From a virus, in IMG/VR virus record IMGVR_UViG_3300023174_000175, positions 1 to 61,782 of that record: a stretch of DNA of 61,782 bases, one strand, 5' to 3'. A model generated the notes under the pieces. It made no database searches, was not told the DNA's origin, and saw only the letters and a list, made by a program, of their open reading frames with translations. Positions 39,796 through 48,348 of this stretch are shown one piece after another; position 1 is the first letter of the stretch; each line of letters opens with the position of its first letter. The position numbers and the translations under genes were made by a program.

Positions 39796-40392
39796 TTAAC
39801 TCAATGCTGAATGCAAGTCAACTTGATTCTTAATCCAAGTTTTAATTTCTTGTGCATCTTCAGCCTTGGTCAAATAAGTTGTAGCAGTTGAAAACACATT
39901 GCTGGTTGGTTCAAACAACACATACAAAGGCTTTGGGGGCAATGTGTAGCCCTTAGACAGCCTGTTAAGGAAAGTGTGGCTAGATTGCTTGTGAGGCACA
40001 TCAGAATAATCGCCCGTCATCCAGCCCGATTCCAACTCAACCACTCCAGTCATGTTTTTAGTGGTGTCAAAATAGCCACGCCAAGCATCTGACCGAACCC
40101 AATTACGACCTTTGAACTCATTGTTAAACAAATCCAAAAACCATTGTGGGGCTTCAGAATCATAAATTTCTTCAATGGTTCCCGAATAACAAGTATGCTC
40201 ACCAAAAATTACTTGCTCAGGGGTTTCGTTTACCACTCCAGAAAAGCGAGTAATTGTTGACGCATTTTCAGAATCTGAGTTGTAGCAAGATTCACAAAGA
40301 GTTTTGCCCGACAGTGAACCATACTGAGCGTAATCCTCAGCATTTTCAATCACTTCTTTACACGATTCGCACTTGATAATTGTTTCTGTCAT
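39796..40392 (-). CDS. Zinc-ribbon hypothetical protein
   Basis: 198 residues. KCESCKEVI and LCESCYNSD form a zinc ribbon at the N-terminus. The rest (APQWFLDLFNNEFKGRNWVRSDAWRGYFDTTKNM) is a mixed alpha/beta domain of a type often found in phage small genes, of unknown function. It ends 52 bases upstream of the strong hairpin. Confidence 0.78.
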   Translation of the reverse strand: MTETIIKCESCKEVIENAEDYAQYGSLSGKTLCESCYNSDSENASTITRFSGVVNETPEQVIFGEHTCYSGTIEEIYDSEAPQWFLDLFNNEFKGRNWVRSDAWRGYFDTTKNMTGVVELESGWMTGDYSDVPHKQSSHTFLNRLSKGYTLPPKPLYVLFEPTSNVFSTATTYLTKAEDAQEIKTWIKNQVDLHSALS

Positions 40393-40417
40393 TTTGCCCT
40401 CCCTAGGCTGTTTGTTA

Positions 40418-41662
40418 TTAAAGTTGCCATTCCGTATTAGCCAATGCTAATTTCTCAGCCTTGGTCAACTTTGGCTTAACCTCTGAGCATCGCGTCAACA
40501 AGGTTGAGTTGGCATCTTTGTAAGTATCAAAGCCCTTGACCGTTCCCTTCAAGTTGACCGTGCTACCAATTTCAGCATCAAATCCACCCGTTGAGAACCA
40601 TTTGAATCGGGCACCCTCAGCGATAAAAGTGAAAATCTGAACCCAGCCATAGGCACCGTCAAAACCGTGAACATCAACCACCTTGGCTTGGTTCAACACC
40701 ACCTTGGTTCCAGTTTCAGCAAACTGAGTTTGGATGGTGACTTCACCTTCGATTTCCAAACGCTTCTCGGCTTCAGCCTTGGCTTTGATTTCTTCCAACT
40801 CAACTTTTTTCAAAACTGGGATGATTGAGATAATCAAGCCAACCAACGATGGAAACGCAAATTCACTTTCCAAGGCAACTTTCAAGTTGTCGTAGTAACT
40901 ACCTGATTTGTCGGCTACAAACTTACGACCCTTAACAATCAACTCTTCTGCTTGAGCCTTGTATTTGCCAGATTCAATTGAGTACGAAGCCCGAATGTAA
41001 GGCGAAGGATAATTTGGGGTTTTGGCATCTTCTTTACAAATGAAATCAAAAGTCAAAACTTTATCTTTAGTGGCACCCAACTTGCTGGATGGGATGTAGC
41101 CACCGTCAATCTCGTTGATGATTGCCAACGCGGTTTCCAAAACCGAAACAGTGGTTGCTGGACGCTCATACCCACTACTGTAACCACGGAATGATTCTTC
41201 CAAATCTTTTTCCGAATCAATGAAAGTTGGACTGAAAGCCCAGCCCAAGAAATCTTTGGTACAAGTAGAGCCAACAACTTTTCGTTCACCTTCAGCGTTT
41301 TCAACTACAACTTGATAGTTACGCTTACGATTAGTTCCACAGTGGTCACATGCGTTCTGCTTGACCAATGAACGGTCAATCTCGGCACCTTCATAGTTCG
41401 GTGAAGATTTGGTGATGAACAACTCGGTTTCTGGAACCCATTCGATGACACCAACAAAAGTCCAGCCACCAATTTCGTAAGGTGTGCCAGTTACAGCAAT
41501 TTCGTAATAAACGGCTTCGTTTTCAGGATTTACTTTTTTGATAAGTTCAACTGAATAGCCACCGTTCAAGCCTTTTTTGTTGGCTCGCTTAACTAATTTT
41601 TGTGCTTTTTCTAGAGATGCTTGGGCTGATAACGGGTCAACCACCCAACTGTAATTTTCCAT
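40418..41662 (-). CDS. Conserved phage protein with CxxC zinc sites
   Basis: 414 residues. The centre has CDHCGTNRKRNYQVVVENAEGERKVVGSTCTKDFLG (near 107-140), a zinc module I recall from many actinophage and other phage genomes. The C-terminal part includes an OB-like stretch (VVLNQAKVVDVHGFDGAYGWVQIFTFIAEGARFKWFSTGG) and WQL end. It may bind nucleic acid; function unknown. It has its own promoter element. Confidence 0.82.
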   Translation of the reverse strand: MENYSWVVDPLSAQASLEKAQKLVKRANKKGLNGGYSVELIKKVNPENEAVYYEIAVTGTPYEIGGWTFVGVIEWVPETELFITKSSPNYEGAEIDRSLVKQNACDHCGTNRKRNYQVVVENAEGERKVVGSTCTKDFLGWAFSPTFIDSEKDLEESFRGYSSGYERPATTVSVLETALAIINEIDGGYIPSSKLGATKDKVLTFDFICKEDAKTPNYPSPYIRASYSIESGKYKAQAEELIVKGRKFVADKSGSYYDNLKVALESEFAFPSLVGLIISIIPVLKKVELEEIKAKAEAEKRLEIEGEVTIQTQFAETGTKVVLNQAKVVDVHGFDGAYGWVQIFTFIAEGARFKWFSTGGFDAEIGSTVNLKGTVKGFDTYKDANSTLLTRCSEVKPKLTKAEKLALANTEWQL

Positions 41663-41712
41663 TTATGCTCCTCGTCCTTACACTTTAAGTATAACACACT
41701 TTGGGTTTAGTT
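41663..41712 (-). promoter_or_regulatory. Phage early promoter element
   Basis: CTAAACCC, TGTGTTATACT as extended -10, AAAGTGT and GGACGAGGAG leader before ATG 41662. It shows the same element also acts among late-region genes. Confidence 0.68.
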
Positions 41713-41717
41713 CCAAC

Positions 41718-41906
41718 TTAGCGATAACCAGCGTCATGAAGTGCTTTGAAAATTAATGCCACATCTTTTTGGGCTTTTTCGTATCGGGCTGGTTCTGCAA
41801 CTGGGTCAAATACATAAGATTCATACGCTTGAAGCACCGAATCAAGTTTTGCTATTTGCTCCGCATTGAACTCAACGGTAATTGTGGTACCAATTTGGAT
41901 TCCCAT
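41718..41906 (-). CDS. Small hypothetical protein
   Basis: 62 residues from the MGIQIGTTITVEF Met with AAAGGACACTT before it; a start eight codons upstream lies inside the promoter leader. Contains FNAEQIAKLDSVLQAYESY and ends DAGYR. Unassigned. Confidence 0.7.
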   Translation of the reverse strand: MGIQIGTTITVEFNAEQIAKLDSVLQAYESYVFDPVAEPARYEKAQKDVALIFKALHDAGYR

Positions 41907-41910
41907 AAGT

Positions 41911-41965
41911 GTCCTTTCTCGTCCTGACACTTCAACTGTATCACACTTCTGGTTTAGTTTTTACC
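41911..41965 (-). promoter_or_regulatory. Phage early promoter element
   Basis: TAAAAA, CTAAACC in a 17-base spacer, TGTGATACAGT, AGGACGAGAAAGGAC. The upstream part encodes the last residues (V-K-T-K-P-E-V) of the gene at 41941. Confidence 0.68.
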
Positions 41966-42246
41966 ATTTCGCGTTCAGCCCGTTCCTCACGAACCATAGC
42001 CAAAGTCAAAAAATAACCAATCCCATCAATGATGGTGTCAGGTTTAGACTTGTGAACCTCACGAGCAATCTTCACCCCAATCATGCACAAAGCAACCTGT
42101 TCAGCACTCACAGGCACACCAAGAATGGACTCCCAAATCAACCCAGCACGAGAAAAATCGTCCAACGGATGACCGTACTCATCATTCCTATCGCCACTCA
42201 CTAAACTCGCCGCATAAGACGCAATGTCAGCAGGATGTTGCATCAC
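41941..42246 (-). CDS. DUF6378-like protein
   Basis: 101 residues. LVSGDRNDEYGHPLDDFSRAGLIWESILGVPVSAEQVALCMIGVKIAREVHKSKPDTIIDGIGYFLTLA fits the DUF6378 pattern as I recall it. It resembles MazG-type nucleotide pyrophosphohydrolase helices in shape, but no activity is established. It overlaps the metallophosphoesterase by 4 bases. Confidence 0.85.
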   Translation of the reverse strand: MMQHPADIASYAASLVSGDRNDEYGHPLDDFSRAGLIWESILGVPVSAEQVALCMIGVKIAREVHKSKPDTIIDGIGYFLTLAMVREERAEREMVKTKPEV

Positions 42247-43439
42247 AAAACCTCCAAATCTGCTACCCGTTTATCAGGATAAACCGCAAAAGTCAGAATA
42301 CCAGCCTGAGAATGCTCACCAGACACCAAACGCCACCACTCGGAACCCGAATCCAACGCAGGAGCCTGTAACCACATGCACCCACCCCAATCAGCCTGAC
42401 GCAAATGATGATAATGACCCGTGACAAGAATGTCAGAATTGCCAATGTTATGTTTACCACCAGCCATTTTGTTAAACCAGCCATGCAACTTGGCTTCAGC
42501 CGTACCACCAGAACGAGCCACATGTCCATGAGTCAAACCAAGAATCCAACCAGCAATCTCAACCGTGATAGTTAAATGGTCTTTAGGCAAAACGAACTCA
42601 ACATGTCCATAAGCCTCTTTATTGGAAGCAAGAATTTCAGCAACTTGTTCCACAACAGCCAAATCATCATTGTCGCCAAAAGTGGTGTAAGCCTTACCTG
42701 AACCGCCACGATTTTCCCCATGATTACCGCCAACAGCAACCACAACAACTTTGTCAAAAATTTTTGACCATCTAATAATTGAATCACGCAACAAACGGCG
42801 AGTTAATTTAACTTGGTCACGCCTATCCAACTCAACACCAAAAGTTTGCATTGCATAAAACCCAACACAACCCTCAACGCTATCCCCAGGCCAAAGAATA
42901 AACAGAGTTCCAAGCGAGCGACCAATTTTACGCAATTCCCGAACTCGCGTTTCAACATCGTCAATGCCTTTTAAAACTCTTTTGACAGTTTCATCAGTAC
43001 CTTCTTTACCAATCTGCCAATCAGCCAACACCACACAAAAAGCACCATCACCAACAGGAACTTTTTTAGATGGTTTATGTTTCTTAATTTCATCAACTAA
43101 TTCGCTAACATCTAATTGCTCAGAACCCTGAACACGGCGAATAATTTTGGCTTTCCACTGCCTAAACAACTGGGGTCCATCAGCCGTAGCCCCATGCCAA
43201 GCGTTAAAAAGAACAGGTTCAACAACTTGGTATTCATCAGGATTCAACTCAAACACAGACAACACAGCAGACCACTCAGGAGGGTCAGTACCAGCAATAG
43301 CATCTGTGGTTACAGTTCCGCTATTACCGTCCCAGACTGCTCCTGAACGCCATTCAGCATCTTTTTTACGGGTAGGCTCCATTGTTTTGCCAGCCTCAAC
43401 TGGTTCCAACAATTGCTGAATTTCATCATCAAGGTTCAC
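42243..43439 (-). CDS. Metallophosphoesterase (calcineurin-like)
   Basis: 398 residues. Motifs for a two-metal phosphoesterase: VVLADWQIGKE, LWPGDSVEGC, VGGNHGENRG, LTHGHV and TGHYHHLR. The N-terminal 130 residues form a separate helical/basic domain. Similar proteins in actinophages are annotated as Mre11-type DNA exonucleases; a DNA-processing role is likely. It is linked to a preceding helix-turn-helix gene by 4-base overlap. Confidence 0.88.
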   Translation of the reverse strand: MNLDDEIQQLLEPVEAGKTMEPTRKKDAEWRSGAVWDGNSGTVTTDAIAGTDPPEWSAVLSVFELNPDEYQVVEPVLFNAWHGATADGPQLFRQWKAKIIRRVQGSEQLDVSELVDEIKKHKPSKKVPVGDGAFCVVLADWQIGKEGTDETVKRVLKGIDDVETRVRELRKIGRSLGTLFILWPGDSVEGCVGFYAMQTFGVELDRRDQVKLTRRLLRDSIIRWSKIFDKVVVVAVGGNHGENRGGSGKAYTTFGDNDDLAVVEQVAEILASNKEAYGHVEFVLPKDHLTITVEIAGWILGLTHGHVARSGGTAEAKLHGWFNKMAGGKHNIGNSDILVTGHYHHLRQADWGGCMWLQAPALDSGSEWWRLVSGEHSQAGILTFAVYPDKRVADLEVL

Positions 43440-43804
43440 TTAGGGCACCTGCACCCAGACCCAAAAAGTCGTTTCCTGTGACGCAAAATACTTGAATAAC
43501 TGATAGCAAAGCCATAACGGTTTAACAAATCAGCAATTTTAGTTGCATGAATGCTGGGATTATCAAAAACTTTTTTTAATTGTGGAATTTGAGCATCATC
43601 AACCTGACTAAGAATCCACGCAACCTTGCATTGACTGGAGCCACGAGCATTCTCGTCCAATGAACTCAAATCGTCATCACTAAGCGTTATTTTCGGCTTT
43701 GCATCTTGAACACCTGATACTCCAAGGTCGGGTGACTTTAAGAGCAAGGATTCTGTTGCAACGCCAACACCTTGGGAGTTCGTCTGTTTGCGTGTTCCTG
43801 CCAT
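43436..43804 (-). CDS. Helix-turn-helix protein
   Basis: 122 residues. C-terminal half WILSQVDDAQIPQLKKVFDNPSIHATKIADLLNRYGFAISYSSILRHRKRLFGSG reads as a helix-turn-helix. It follows GAAGGGAAACC and starts inside the overlapping Com-like gene. Genes of this type often precede the phosphoesterase in actinophages and might be DNA-end recognition partners. Confidence 0.82.
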   Translation of the reverse strand: MAGTRKQTNSQGVGVATESLLLKSPDLGVSGVQDAKPKITLSDDDLSSLDENARGSSQCKVAWILSQVDDAQIPQLKKVFDNPSIHATKIADLLNRYGFAISYSSILRHRKRLFGSGCRCPK

Positions 43805-43829
43805 AAGCGTCTGGTTTCCCTTCGGTCAC
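43680..43829 (-). CDS. Com-like zinc-finger translational regulator, overlapping
   Basis: 49 residues from GTG 43829 (GGGAG 8 bases upstream; GTGA overlaps the previous stop). It contains RCWRCNRILALKVTRPWSIRCSRCKAENN, the paired CxxC form of phage Mu Com. Com in Mu binds the mom mRNA and opens its start site. Here the gene overlaps the first 125 bases of the helix-turn-helix gene in another frame. The zinc-finger match makes it more than a shadow. Confidence 0.72.
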   Translation of the reverse strand: MTEGKPDAYGRNTQTDELPRCWRCNRILALKVTRPWSIRCSRCKAENNA

Positions 43830-44059
43830 TGTTGTGGCTCCCATTGCAAATCGCAATCTAGACACAAGGACACTTTTCTTTCACCCATCATTTCAAAATT
43901 TTGAACTGAATTATGGGAACAAGCACCTTCGGGCGTGTCGTTATTTGCAACTTCAGTGGTGTTTTCAACCACCGCACTCACTAAAGCAAGCCTAATTGCT
44001 TGCAATTGCATAATCGCCGAATCTATGGACTTGATACAAGCCAACTCTTTCGGGGTCAT
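43826..44059 (-). CDS. Small hypothetical protein with Cys/His residues
   Basis: 77 residues from the MTPKELACIKSID Met (ATGA overlap with the upstream gene). A helical first half is followed by ACSHNSVQNFEMMGERKVSLCLDCDLQW, likely a zinc ribbon. Unassigned. Confidence 0.72.
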   Translation of the reverse strand: MTPKELACIKSIDSAIMQLQAIRLALVSAVVENTTEVANNDTPEGACSHNSVQNFEMMGERKVSLCLDCDLQWEPQQ

Positions 44060-44451
44060 GATTGAATAATACACCTAAAATTGGCACTAACATGAGGTCG
44101 GTCATTCGTGTCATCACCCATAGGCAACACAGAGCCAACAGGAGCAATCCTAAGCACCGTAATACCAGACAAGGTGGTATTGGCTACCTGAGCCAACAAA
44201 AGACGAATAGACTGTGCTGTATCCCTTGCAGTGGGATAATCTTCAATCCCAGCCCGAACAATGACTTGAATAGCAGGATTGTCTAACAAAACAGTTCCCA
44301 TAGTGAAATCAGGGGAACCGCCCTCATTTTCATAAACACCAATACACACATCGGGCTTATTAGGCATCTTTCCTAAAAAAATGTTGGTACCCAAAGTTCC
44401 ATAACCCTGAGCAACCAAATAATCGCCAACAGCCTCAAGAATCGTACTCAT
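44056..44451 (-). CDS. Tail terminator-like protein
   Basis: 131 residues: MSTILEAVGDYLVAQGYGTLGTNIFLGKMPNKPDVCIGVYENEGGSP, then NPAIQVIVRAGIEDYPTARDTAQSIRLLL. This is the minor capsid / tail completion fold (lambda gpU-like). It sits at the head-tail joint and ends tube polymerisation. Confidence 0.85.
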   Translation of the reverse strand: MSTILEAVGDYLVAQGYGTLGTNIFLGKMPNKPDVCIGVYENEGGSPDFTMGTVLLDNPAIQVIVRAGIEDYPTARDTAQSIRLLLAQVANTTLSGITVLRIAPVGSVLPMGDDTNDRPHVSANFRCIIQS

Positions 44452-44852
44452 TATCTAGCCCACAATCTACGCAACATGTCATTCATACGAAGAGCAATGT
44501 TTTTTTGCAAAAACTTAGAACGCTCATTAACAGGACGCTCCAAATACTTACGCTGAGTTGGCTCCGTATGCTTAGAAAACGATTCATGAACCCACATCGC
44601 ATAACTGGCCGCAGGTCCACCATAACCAATGTCCTGATAACTTACAGCACCAGAACGCTTAACTGAAGTTACATAACCAGAACCCTTCAAAACACCCGTA
44701 GCAACTGGCACCAGCATTTGTGAACGAGCAAAAATTACAGCCGATTCCTCAGCCAAAGCCATTTCAAAAATGTCCGTCAAATAAGGAGGGGAAGTTTTAA
44801 GAGCAAATTTCAACTCATCCAACCCATCCCATTCAATGCCAACTCTAGCCAC
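44451..44852 (-). CDS. HK97 gp10-like head-tail protein
   Basis: 133 residues. VGIEWDGLDELKFALKTSPPYLTDIFEMALAEESAVIFARSQMLVPVATGVLKGSG is the typical HK97 gp10 start (PVATGxLxxSG). It completes the connector ring. The gene meets its neighbour at one base. Confidence 0.87.
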   Translation of the reverse strand: MARVGIEWDGLDELKFALKTSPPYLTDIFEMALAEESAVIFARSQMLVPVATGVLKGSGYVTSVKRSGAVSYQDIGYGGPAASYAMWVHESFSKHTEPTQRKYLERPVNERSKFLQKNIALRMNDMLRRLWAR

Positions 44853-44854
44853 AA

Positions 44855-45184
44855 CTACCGTCCAAACCTGATAACCGCATGATGATACACAGCAGTTTCA
44901 TCCGAAATAACCGAAACAGAAACAATCGGAGGAGTTGAACCATCAGGCAACAGCAACTTAGAATCCACGGTTACGGTAGATACATCATCAGCCGTAATAA
45001 TGCGACCAGACGACAACACATCACGCCCATCATTATTTTTATTTAACTGCGTATCGTAAATAAGACGGCATTTAAACTTTGTACCCGAACCCTTAGAACG
45101 CTTACCGTAAGAATCCGTAGTTGTATAAGGATAAATGGTTACAGAATCAACCATCAACTCAACAAGTTCAGCATCAATAGCCAT
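44855..45184 (-). CDS. Head-tail stopper/joining protein
   Basis: 109 residues, beta-rich with VTIYPYTTTDSYGKRSKGSGTKFKCRLIY, resembling SPP1 gp16-like stoppers. Overlaps the upstream adaptor by one base. Confidence 0.82.
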   Translation of the reverse strand: MAIDAELVELMVDSVTIYPYTTTDSYGKRSKGSGTKFKCRLIYDTQLNKNNDGRDVLSSGRIITADDVSTVTVDSKLLLPDGSTPPIVSVSVISDETAVYHHAVIRFGR

Positions 45185-45606
45185 TAGAACGACCTGTTAT
45201 CAGTCATGCCCTCAAAGAAATCAGTCCTACGAGGTGAACTAAAATCACGGTCAGAAGTGGCAAGCAAATTATTACGAGCAACAACAGGAGTAGCAGGAAA
45301 CAACCTAGCCCTTTGCTCCGCCAACTCATCAGACAATTTAGTGTATTCATCAGCCTTAGCAGTGTAAGACTTAGAAATCGTTAAATCGCCAACAGTACGA
45401 GTGATGTGGTCAGCCTGACGAGTGAACTTGGCCGCTATACGCTCCGCACAAGCCCTACCAGCCTCATACACATTGCCCCAAGTAGTCAGCATGTAAGTGT
45501 ACTCTTCGTCTGACATAAGCACATCAGTGCTGTCAGTATCCCAAAGCAAAAAACGAATCAAATCCAAATCAGAATTTGCTGGGTCGCCAGTATAAGTAAA
45601 AGACAT
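45184..45606 (-). CDS. Head-tail adaptor protein
   Basis: 140 residues: FTYTGDPANSDLDLIRFLLWDTDSTDVLMSDEEYTYML and a helical centre ACAERIAAKFTRQADHITRTVGDLTISKSYTAKADEY. Matches the adaptor family that joins portal to stopper. Confidence 0.85.
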   Translation of the reverse strand: MSFTYTGDPANSDLDLIRFLLWDTDSTDVLMSDEEYTYMLTTWGNVYEAGRACAERIAAKFTRQADHITRTVGDLTISKSYTAKADEYTKLSDELAEQRARLFPATPVVARNNLLATSDRDFSSPRRTDFFEGMTDNRSF

Positions 45607-45627
45607 AAAGACTCCTTAAAGTAAAAG

Positions 45628-45647
45628 AGCGACCCTTTCAGGTCGCT
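45628..45647. terminator. Weak intergenic hairpin
   Basis: AGCGACC and GGTCGCT form a 7-bp stem between the small gene and the adaptor. A CTTTTACTTT tract follows on the minus strand. It may partially terminate after the capsid genes and so set a high capsid-to-connector ratio. Confidence 0.5.
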
Positions 45648-45651
45648 ACTT

Positions 45652-45891
45652 CTACTCTACATCTGTAGTAGGTTTAGCAACTTTTTTTGTTGCCGTAGTT
45701 TTTTTAGGCTCTTCAGCCTTGGCTTCTTGAGGTTCATTCTGCCCCTGTTTGACAAGGAAGGAACTCAAGTACCTAGTAGCCACTAATTTGTGAGCATGTT
45801 TCCATGTTGACACCTCAGCGATGTCGCCACTTTGGTAACGAGTTCCGTTCCCGTCAAACGGACGCAGTACCTCGCGGTACTGCTTAGTCAT
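45652..45891 (-). CDS. Small hypothetical head protein
   Basis: 79 residues from ATG 45891, one base after the capsid stop. YREVLRPFDGNGTRYQSGDIAEVSTWKHAHKLVATRYL, then a Lys/Ala/Pro-rich tail. Likely a capsid-associated accessory of unknown role. Confidence 0.75.
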   Translation of the reverse strand: MTKQYREVLRPFDGNGTRYQSGDIAEVSTWKHAHKLVATRYLSSFLVKQGQNEPQEAKAEEPKKTTATKKVAKPTTDVE

Positions 45892-45892
45892 G

Positions 45893-46870
45893 TTATGCAA
45901 CCACCGAAGCGAAATAAACGCCTAGGTCAGAGCCGACAATCTTGTTATCGAACGCCATTTCAGCCTCAACACGAGTAGCCTTGATGCTTTCCATACGGAA
46001 CTGTGAAGTACCAATGCTCTGACCAAGACCGCCTGAAACACCATTCCAAGCGAAGGTGTAACCAGCAGAAGGAGTCAAGAGGCCTGGGTTTGGAGCAACA
46101 TGGCAAAGAAGAGCAGACTTGCCAACATTAAACGAGTAAGCACCAGTAGCACCTTCGTTGTTAGTTGCCTTTACTGACTTAGCAACAAGCACACGGTCAA
46201 CGCCAAACATACGAGCAATCATGTCTTCGGTGATGACATTTGAAGAGGTGTACTTGATACGGTCAACCAAATCAGGGTGATTTTTCAACTTACGGAATAC
46301 CTGATAGCCAAGAACAAGAGTATTAGCCTCAAAACCAGTGGTTGAAAGAATGGTTTCTTTTGCAAGTTCCATGTCTTCCAATGGGTCAGAGTTATCAAAA
46401 TTGCTCCACTGCTTGAATTCATTAGTAGAAGGTGTACCAGAAACACCAGTTAGGTCAGTACCCCAAACACCAGTCTTAATGAAGTCAGAAACAAACTGAA
46501 TTTCCTTACGAAGAAGCATACGGTTTGTTACAAACTCGGCCGCTTCACGAAGCGGTGACAAAGGTGCATCAGAGTTAGCGATGGTCTGGTCGCCAACATC
46601 CTTGTGGAATGCAAATACTTCTGCACTGTAAGTATCAGTGTTAAGGCTGTAGCCCGAACCTGCTGACTCAGTAGCATCTGCACGGCGTTGTGCCTCATCG
46701 CGGAACCAATCGTTCTTGGTGTAGGTGAAGAACTTGTTGCTCTTCTTATCTACAGGAACAACAGGGAAAACCTTGTCGGCAATGTAGTTCTCAGCCTTTT
46801 GCATGTAAGCAACTGAGATGTTAGTGAGAATAGCGTCAATGTGAACGCTATTAATGGATGGCTGTGGCAT
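45893..46870 (-). CDS. Major capsid protein
   Basis: 325 residues. QPSINSVHIDAILTNISVAYMQKAENYIADKVFPVVPVDKKSNKFFTYTKNDWFRDEAQRRADATES is the usual start of the E-domain/N-arm in this actinophage capsid family, followed by HKDVGDQTIANSDAPLSPL and LVLGYQVFRKLKNHPDLVDRIKYTSS. HK97-like fold. It follows scaffold and decoration genes as expected. Confidence 0.93.
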   Translation of the reverse strand: MPQPSINSVHIDAILTNISVAYMQKAENYIADKVFPVVPVDKKSNKFFTYTKNDWFRDEAQRRADATESAGSGYSLNTDTYSAEVFAFHKDVGDQTIANSDAPLSPLREAAEFVTNRMLLRKEIQFVSDFIKTGVWGTDLTGVSGTPSTNEFKQWSNFDNSDPLEDMELAKETILSTTGFEANTLVLGYQVFRKLKNHPDLVDRIKYTSSNVITEDMIARMFGVDRVLVAKSVKATNNEGATGAYSFNVGKSALLCHVAPNPGLLTPSAGYTFAWNGVSGGLGQSIGTSQFRMESIKATRVEAEMAFDNKIVGSDLGVYFASVVA

Positions 46871-46883
46871 TAGTTAACTCCTC

Positions 46884-47276
46884 TTAGTTAGCCCGTGTAG
46901 CGTTGGCACAATTGACAACGGCTGTAACAACATTTCCGTCTGCTCCAGAAGCAGAAATCAATGAACCGACAACATACTTTGTGGTATCAGTAGTTGCAAG
47001 AGCAACTGCTTTACCTGTAGCACCAGTGCCAATTGCACTTGGTAGAGTAATCGCCGCACCAGCAACGATTTTGGTTCCACCAACAATTAGAACTTCTGCT
47101 TCCTGACCTGAAAGTGGAGCATTCTGAAGAACGCCAACAGGTACATCTGTAGCGGCCGCAATAGCAATTGCCTGACCACTGGAGTTCAACTTAACAAAGT
47201 TGTACTGTAAAGCGGAAAGGTCTGCACCTGCAACAAGTGTTATCTTTACGCTGTAATTACTGAATTCGTATGCCAT
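46884..47276 (-). CDS. Capsid decoration protein (DUF2190-like)
   Basis: 130 residues, Ala/Val/Gly-rich beta protein: SNYSVKITLVAGADLSALQYNFVKLNSSGQAIAIAAATDVPVGVLQNAPLSGQEAEVLIVGGTKIVAG. This fits the cement proteins that sit between scaffold and major capsid genes. Confidence 0.85.
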   Translation of the reverse strand: MAYEFSNYSVKITLVAGADLSALQYNFVKLNSSGQAIAIAAATDVPVGVLQNAPLSGQEAEVLIVGGTKIVAGAAITLPSAIGTGATGKAVALATTDTTKYVVGSLISASGADGNVVTAVVNCANATRAN

Positions 47277-47282
47277 GGTTAA

Positions 47283-48050
47283 TTAAGCACCTTTCTCGTT
47301 TAGGTATTGTGCGTACAATGACGGTTCGGCTGATGCAATGTCAGCAAAAGCCTGTTCAAATGTTTTTGCTTCACCAGCAGAAACCATGGACTTAGCCATT
47401 GATTCCATCTGTGAGAAAGCGTTTCCCGTATTGGCTGAAGTGCGACCAATTTCGGCAAAAATGTTTGCTGATTCAGCCTGAGCATTAACACTCTCAAGAA
47501 CTGCTTCAACAGATTTTGCTAGAACTTCATCGGTTTCTGCCAACTTACGAAGGGCAGGTCCAACATTGTCTGCATCTAGTGAAAGGTGTGACCATGAGCG
47601 AGCCTTAGCAACTGCTTCTGCATCTGCACGGGCATCACGCTCTGACTTTAAAACGGCTTCAACTTCTGTAGCCTTAGCAACTGCTTCTTCCGCTTGCTTA
47701 CGCAAAACTTCAAAAGCCTTCTGCACAGGCTCTGGGGCTGACTTAATTACTTCATCGGTTTCATCAGCAGGAGCCTCAACTTCTGCGTCAACCTCTGTTG
47801 CTTCCTCAAGTTCAGCAATTCTTTCTTCTGCCTTTTGAAGCAAATCCATTGCTTCTTCAAGACGGGTTTCAATGGTTTCCGACATTGATTCCTCCTGTTT
47901 GATAACGGATGATTCAAGGAGTTCGTTAACAGATTCAGTAGAAGCAGATTTCATAACCAACCAACCATCATGCAAATGTGCAGGACGGTCAACGCCACTG
48001 GTTTCCTCAATGTCGAGATTAACCATTTTGCGAGTTGTTGTACGAGCCAT
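47283..48050 (-). CDS. Scaffolding protein
   Basis: 255 residues from MARTTTRKMVNLDIEE, with AGAGGATGTT before ATG. The N-terminal ETSGVDRPAHLHDGWLVMKSA is a common start of protease/scaffold proteins. Residues 45-150 are a highly acidic coiled coil (IETRLEEAMDLLQKAEERIAELEEA). It shapes the procapsid and is removed by the protease encoded at 48832. Confidence 0.85.
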   Translation of the reverse strand: MARTTTRKMVNLDIEETSGVDRPAHLHDGWLVMKSASTESVNELLESSVIKQEESMSETIETRLEEAMDLLQKAEERIAELEEATEVDAEVEAPADETDEVIKSAPEPVQKAFEVLRKQAEEAVAKATEVEAVLKSERDARADAEAVAKARSWSHLSLDADNVGPALRKLAETDEVLAKSVEAVLESVNAQAESANIFAEIGRTSANTGNAFSQMESMAKSMVSAGEAKTFEQAFADIASAEPSLYAQYLNEKGA

Positions 48051-48153
48051 AACATCCTCTGTTCTGAACATGCAGAATTAACTGCAAATCTTGACTTGCT
48101 CAAAATTAACACAAATCAATTACACTGAGGGTTTGACTTTGGGCGTGTCGGAT

Positions 48154-48348
48154 TTAACGACTTTGATAAAAACCAGTAGATGAACCGTGTTTGGAAACTT
48201 TGGTTGCACCCGTAATTACTCTTTTGGTTGAACCATTACCAATACGCAAATTCAAAGTAGTTTGATTAGTTACACCAGTAACAATCGCATGATAAACACG
48301 ACCAGATTCACGATAACGAACTGAAGTACCAACTTTAAAAACTTGCAT
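48154..48348 (-). CDS. Small basic beta protein of the head module
   Basis: 64 residues, mostly beta (VRYRESGRVYHAIVTGVTNQTTLNLRIGN) with a Lys/Arg/Ser C-terminus. Coupled by one base to the Dps-like gene. Unassigned. Confidence 0.7.
   Translation of the reverse strand: MQVFKVGTSVRYRESGRVYHAIVTGVTNQTTLNLRIGNGSTKRVITGATKVSKHGSSTGFYQSR

Noticed and set aside
46884-47106. Plus-strand Ala/Val-rich frame opposite the decoration protein
   Set aside because: Simple mirror of an Ala/Thr-rich gene; no ribosome site.
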